NCBI GenBank assembly: GCA_903908535.1
Contig: CAIVSE010000022.1
Span: 1 to 34,188, forward strand
From: Candidatus Doudnabacteria bacterium
GTDB taxonomy: Bacteria > Patescibacteriota > Doudnabacteria > UBA920
Reading direction: 5' to 3'
Length of the DNA stretch: 34,188 nucleotides
Shown: one piece after another, positions 33,970 to 34,188 of the stretch
Layout: each line of letters opens with the position of its first letter
Position numbering within the stretch: the stretch's first letter is position 1
The notes under the pieces: model-generated
What the model saw: the letters and a program-made list of their open reading frames with translations, nothing else
The model's database searches: none
Told to the model about the DNA's origin: nothing
Made by a program: the position numbers and the translations under genes

Positions 33970-33991
33970 GTGGAGCCGGCTGTCGGACTCG
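33970..33991 (-). other. Possible tRNA 3'-end remnant (partial duplicate of the adjacent tRNA-Thr 3' end)
   Basis: GTGGAGCCGGCTGTCGGACTCG compared with GTGGAGCCGATGGTCGGGCTTG at 34087-34108 (17/22 identical by eye). Confidence 0.4.
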
Positions 33992-34029
33992 CCTGTCCTC
34001 CGAAGGGGGAAATCGACCACCTACGGTTT

Positions 34030-34060
34030 ATCCACCTTCGTCCTAATGGACTTCGGCGGA
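34030..34060. repeat. Palindromic repeat element between rpmG and tRNA-Thr
   Basis: ATCCACC-TTC-GTCC-TAAT-GGAC-TTC-GGCGGA; same layout as the element in gltX. Confidence 0.65.
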
Positions 34061-34087
34061 TCTTCGACAAAACCGTTGCCGATTTAG

Positions 34088-34163
34088 TGGAGCCGATGGT
34101 CGGGCTTGAACCGACGACCTGCTGTTTACAAAACAGCTGCTCTACCAGCTGAGCTACATCGGC
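34088..34163 (-). tRNA. tRNA-Thr (anticodon UGU), CCA tail encoded
   Basis: Reverse complement GCCGATG TA GCTC AGCTGGTA GAGC A GCTGT TTTGTAA ACAGC AGGTC GTCGG TTCAAGC CCGAC CATCGGC T CCA. Confidence 0.93.
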
Positions 34164-34188
34164 ACTTACCGAACTTGGCTTATTTTAA

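Noticed and set aside
1-34188. CRISPR array
   Set aside because: No regularly spaced direct repeats with unique spacers were seen; repeated units found are either protein-coding (Ig-like) or dispersed short elements.
1-34188. Complete prophage or transposon
   Set aside because: No transposase, terminase, capsid or portal genes recognised; the only recombinases are Xer-like and sit in a chromosomal context.

Overview
The window looks like chromosomal sequence from a Patescibacteria/CPR-type bacterium; that is inferred from gene content and style, not from a search. Housekeeping genes include galE, iscS-like, gltX, def, fmt, mltG, hup, queA, rpmG, tRNA-Trp(CCA) and tRNA-Thr(UGU). They are mixed with envelope/surface genes: an Ig-like repeat protein, a subtilase, a lysozyme-like repeat protein, an M23 peptidase and a VirB2-like protein. 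The best candidate for an undescribed system is the minus-strand island at 8401-12826. It holds a tightly packed three-gene operon (winged-helix/coiled-coil-like protein, XRE regulator, GHKL ATPase) with a consensus TTGACA-N17-TATGTT promoter whose -35 lies in a perfect 12-bp palindrome. A separately terminated gene for a putative Rossmann/methyltransferase-like protein precedes it. A second strong signal is a family of small stem-loop elements resembling Rickettsia palindromic elements. One copy is inserted in frame in a glycosyltransferase gene with a flanking AATAAA repeat, another lies inside gltX, and a third lies beside tRNA-Thr. Other notable items: a 20-bp palindrome occurring twice, a degenerate/intact exonuclease tandem pair, TagA-Nudix, VirB2-M15 and Phd-GalE-type fusions, a frameshifted flavodoxin pseudogene missed by the ORF track, a truncated second Xer recombinase, a possible dif-like site upstream of xer, and a structured region upstream of queA. 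All family calls come from reading motifs by eye.
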